From positions 5,518,001-5,582,000 of the forward strand of contig NZ_CP079218.1 of the NCBI RefSeq assembly GCF_019317285.1: a DNA stretch of 64,000 nucleotides, in the 5' to 3' direction. Positions 61,661-64,000 of this stretch are shown in pieces. The notes under the pieces were generated by a model. That model had not been told where the DNA came from and did not search any database. It saw only the letters and a program-made list of their open reading frames with translations. Source of the stretch: Pedobacter sp. D749 (lineage in GTDB: Bacteria > Bacteroidota > Bacteroidia > Sphingobacteriales > Sphingobacteriaceae). Numbering within the stretch: position 1 is the first letter of the stretch; each line of letters begins with the position of its first letter. The position numbers and the translations under genes are program-made.

Positions 61661-62851
61661 ATGAAAAAAGTTGTTTTAGCATTTAGCGGAGGATTAGATA
61701 CCTCATTTTGTTGTATTTACCTAGCACAGGATCGCGGATTGGAAGTTCACTCGGTAATTGTAAACACCGGTGGTTTCACTGATGAAGAATTGCAGGAAAT
61801 TGAGAAAAGAGCATATGCTTTAGGCGTAAAATCTCATGCTGTTGTAGATGAAACTGAAAGTTATTATGAAGGTTGTATTAAATACCTGGTTTTTGGTAAC
61901 GTACTAAAAAATGCAACTTATCCATTATCGGTTAGTGCAGAGCGCGTAAGTCAGGCTACTGCAATTGCAAACTACGTGAAAAAAATCGGTGCAGATTATG
62001 TGGCTCATGGTAGTACAGGTGCAGGTAACGACCAGGTACGTTTCGATATGATTTTCAATATCCTTATTCCAGAGGTTGAAATCATTACGCCAATCAGAGA
62101 TTTAAAACTATCCCGCGAAGCGGAAATTGAATATTTAGCACAACATGGTGTAGAGTATAGCGCTGAAAAAGCAAGATACTCAATTAACAAAGGTTTATGG
62201 GGAACTTCAGTAGGAGGAAAGGAAACTTTAACTTCTCACGAAACGTTACCGGAAAGTGCCTGGCCAACCCAGGTTTCTGAAACCGAATCGCGTAAAATTG
62301 AACTTACTTTCGAAAAAGGTGAACTGGTAGCGATTGATGGTGAAACATTAGCACCTGTAAGGGCAATTCAAAAATTACAGGCCATTGCGCAACCTTTTGG
62401 CATTGGTCGTGATATCCATGTGGGTGATACCATCATTGGTATTAAAGGTCGCGTAGGTTTTGAGGCTGCTGGTCCTATTATCATTATCAAAGCGCACCAT
62501 ACTTTAGAAAAACACACCTTAACCAAATGGCAGTTAAGCTGGAAAGAACAATTATCATCTTTCTATGGCAACTGGTTACACGAAGGCCAGTTTCACGATC
62601 CGATTATGCGGAATATTGAGGCTTTTTTAGCTGACACCCAAAAATTTGTGAGCGGTAAAGTGTTTGTTGAATTGTTGCCATACCGTTTCCAGATAATTGG
62701 TATTGAATCTAACCACGATTTAATGAGCAATAAATTTGGTAGCTACGGCGAAATGAACAACGCCTGGAGCGGAGAAGATGTTAAAGGTTTCTCTAAAATA
62801 TTTGGTAACCAGGTAATGATCTGGCACAAGGTGAATGGTGAAGAAGCCTAG
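61661..62851 (+). CDS. argG: Argininosuccinate synthase
   Basis: Joins citrulline and aspartate with ATP. The PP-loop AFSGGLDTSFCCIYLAQ is at residues 7-23; STGAGNDQVRFD and the citrulline/aspartate regions are present. Length of 396 residues fits. It is within the arginine cluster, 1 bp after the acetyltransferase. Confidence 0.96.
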   Translation: MKKVVLAFSGGLDTSFCCIYLAQDRGLEVHSVIVNTGGFTDEELQEIEKRAYALGVKSHAVVDETESYYEGCIKYLVFGNVLKNATYPLSVSAERVSQATAIANYVKKIGADYVAHGSTGAGNDQVRFDMIFNILIPEVEIITPIRDLKLSREAEIEYLAQHGVEYSAEKARYSINKGLWGTSVGGKETLTSHETLPESAWPTQVSETESRKIELTFEKGELVAIDGETLAPVRAIQKLQAIAQPFGIGRDIHVGDTIIGIKGRVGFEAAGPIIIIKAHHTLEKHTLTKWQLSWKEQLSSFYGNWLHEGQFHDPIMRNIEAFLADTQKFVSGKVFVELLPYRFQIIGIESNHDLMSNKFGSYGEMNNAWSGEDVKGFSKIFGNQVMIWHKVNGEEA

Positions 62852-62938
62852 TTTTATGTAAGATGTATGATGGAAGAGGTAAAATGTAAATCCATATCCT
62901 CTCTTGATACTTGGTACTAACTACTTGATACTTAAAAA

Positions 62939-63289
62939 ATGAGCGAAATCCTTTCTAAAGATAATTGTTTAAGCCACTATAAATGGGGCGATAATTGTGA
63001 TGGATGGAATTTTGTAAGCAAGCCTGATGCAGTAATTAAACAAGAGTTAATGCCGCCTCAAACTGCTGAGAAATTACATTTTCATACTTATGCAGAACAG
63101 TTTTTCTTTATATTGAAAGGGAAGGCAACATTTTTAATTGAAGGCGAAACATTTACTGTTGACACCAACAAAGGTTTACAAATTAAAGCGGGCGATAAAC
63201 ATAAAATTTTGAATGATGGCGTAGATGATTTAGAATTTATACTTTTTTCCTATCCATCAACCCAAAATGACAGAACTGATTGTGAATAA
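62939..63289 (+). CDS. Cupin-domain protein
   Basis: A 116-residue single-domain beta-barrel. Metal-binding cupin motifs: LHFHTYAEQFFFILKGKATF (His, His, Glu) and the second motif KAGDKHKI (His). Substrate is unknown. Its end overlaps the next gene by 23 bp in another frame. The pair interrupts the argG-argC order. Confidence 0.85.
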   Translation: MSEILSKDNCLSHYKWGDNCDGWNFVSKPDAVIKQELMPPQTAEKLHFHTYAEQFFFILKGKATFLIEGETFTVDTNKGLQIKAGDKHKILNDGVDDLEFILFSYPSTQNDRTDCE

Positions 63290-63752
63290 TATAAAGATAA
63301 AACAAATAGGATTAACAGAATCCCATCTCGTAGTTGGACTGTTTAACCAGTATCGCATATTTTATAAACAGTTTTCAGATATCGGCATGGCCAAAGCTTT
63401 TATTGATGAGCGCTTGCAACATAATGAATCGGTCATTTTTATAGCGATAGACGAGGATACTGAAAAATCGGTGGGTTTCACGCAGTTATATCCTAAATAT
63501 TCTTCAATAAGATTAAGCAAAAATTGGATTTTGAACGATCTGTATGTTGATGAGGTTTACCGCAAGCAGGGAATTGGCGAAAAGTTGATTAAAACTGCTA
63601 TGGATTTTGCCAAAGCCAATGGATCTACGTTTGTACAATTGGAAACTGCTGTAGATAATTACACCGCACAGCACTTATACGAAAACATAGGCTTTGAAAA
63701 ACAAGGCAATGACGAAGAATTTTTTCTTTATAAAATAGCATTAAACTCATAG
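63267..63752 (+). CDS. GNAT-family N-acetyltransferase
   Basis: 161 residues. The acetyl-CoA loop is VYRKQGIGEKLIKTAMDFAK; ILNDLYVDEVYR precedes it and YENIGFEKQG follows. Substrate is unknown. It starts inside the cupin gene (23-bp overlap) and ends 2 bp before argC, so it is part of the arginine operon transcript. Confidence 0.88.
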   Translation: MTELIVNNIKIKQIGLTESHLVVGLFNQYRIFYKQFSDIGMAKAFIDERLQHNESVIFIAIDEDTEKSVGFTQLYPKYSSIRLSKNWILNDLYVDEVYRKQGIGEKLIKTAMDFAKANGSTFVQLETAVDNYTAQHLYENIGFEKQGNDEEFFLYKIALNS

Positions 63753-63754
63753 AG

Positions 63755-64000
63755 ATGAATAAAATTAAAGCAGGAATAATTGGCGGGGCGGGTTACACTG
63801 GCGGCGAAATGCTGCGTATTTTGGTTAACCACCCAAATGTTGAAATTGCTTTCGTAAATAGTACCAGTAACGCCGGAAACCTGATCTCAGATGTACATAC
63901 TGATCTGATCGGTGATACAGATTTAAAATTTGTAAGCGATATTCCACAAGATATTGACGTATTATTTTTATGTGTTGGCCACGGCGATGCTAAGAAATTT
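63755..64000 (+). CDS. argC: N-acetyl-gamma-glutamyl-phosphate reductase (partial)
   Basis: The first 82 residues are in the window; the rest lies beyond the edge. The NADP-binding start MNKIKAGIIGGAGYTGGEML is diagnostic of ArgC, which reduces N-acetylglutamyl phosphate to the semialdehyde. Only 2 bp separate it from the GNAT stop. Confidence 0.93.
   Translation, partial: MNKIKAGIIGGAGYTGGEMLRILVNHPNVEIAFVNSTSNAGNLISDVHTDLIGDTDLKFVSDIPQDIDVLFLCVGHGDAKKF

Overview
The window reads as a chromosomal segment from a Bacteroidota bacterium of the Sphingobacteriaceae, most like Pedobacter. Reasons: several SusC/SusD-type pairs; TonB receptors carrying an N-terminal carboxypeptidase-regulatory-like domain; Bacteroidota-specific families (IPExxxVDY, DUF4397, DUF6607, DUF6600, M57 and DUF2281 proteins); the gene orders acpP-fabF-rnc and yicC-gmk-nadD; TAnnTTTG-type -7 promoter elements; A-rich instead of Shine-Dalgarno leaders; low GC. 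The genus is inferred from these features, not from a database match.

Layout. 1-4866 (minus strand): the N-terminal part of a UvrD/AddA-type helicase, a frameshifted DUF559 gene bracketed by repeats, then tcdA and a short TatD hydrolase. 5146-5976: a secreted thioredoxin and a small acidic protein. 6156-10685 (minus): a yicC-gmk-nadD-GH3 block with a DUF2281/PIN toxin-antitoxin pair inserted between gmk and nadD. 11240-13390: three tandem paralogous secreted proteins. 13585-18250: rnc, fabF and acpP (minus), then an IPExxxVDY gene, pyk and tRNA-Ser(GGA). 18251-21786: a long gene-free stretch followed by a regulator with a degenerate receiver domain, a truncated Crp-like protein and a membrane protein; this looks like accessory DNA next to the tRNA. 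22095-31529: a DPP-IV-like peptidase, an orphan ORF, a SusC/SusD pair and a convergent trehalase. 31667-42349: mixed housekeeping and secreted genes (NAD-binding protein, M57 protease, mini tail-collar protein, RsmI-like methylase, DUF6600 protein with 90-bp repeats, HAD, YtxH, beta-CASP MBL protein, methyltransferase, M28 peptidase) with many dispersed palindromes. 42531-43962: a complete IS3-family element. 44141-52039 (minus): an iron-uptake operon of two siderophore-type TonB receptors, DUF4198, PepSY and DUF6607 proteins. 52509-58963: a SusC/SusD locus with fasciclin and DUF5007-type lipoproteins. 59077-60593: two lipoproteins. 60958-64000: the start of the arginine cluster (GNAT acetyltransferase, argG, cupin, GNAT, argC).

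How parts work together. The iron operon probably imports ferric chelates across the outer membrane, with the PepSY membrane protein acting on the periplasmic side; two similar palindromes around its promoter are candidate regulator sites. The two SusCD loci supply glycan or oligomer uptake, one beside a secreted trehalase. The arginine cluster begins with an N-acetyltransferase that may replace the classical ArgA. I see no CRISPR array, no prophage and no obvious defence island. The least explained parts are the three tandem paralogs, the pseudo-receiver/Crp module beside tRNA-Ser, and the covarying palindromes around 40.1-42.4 kb.
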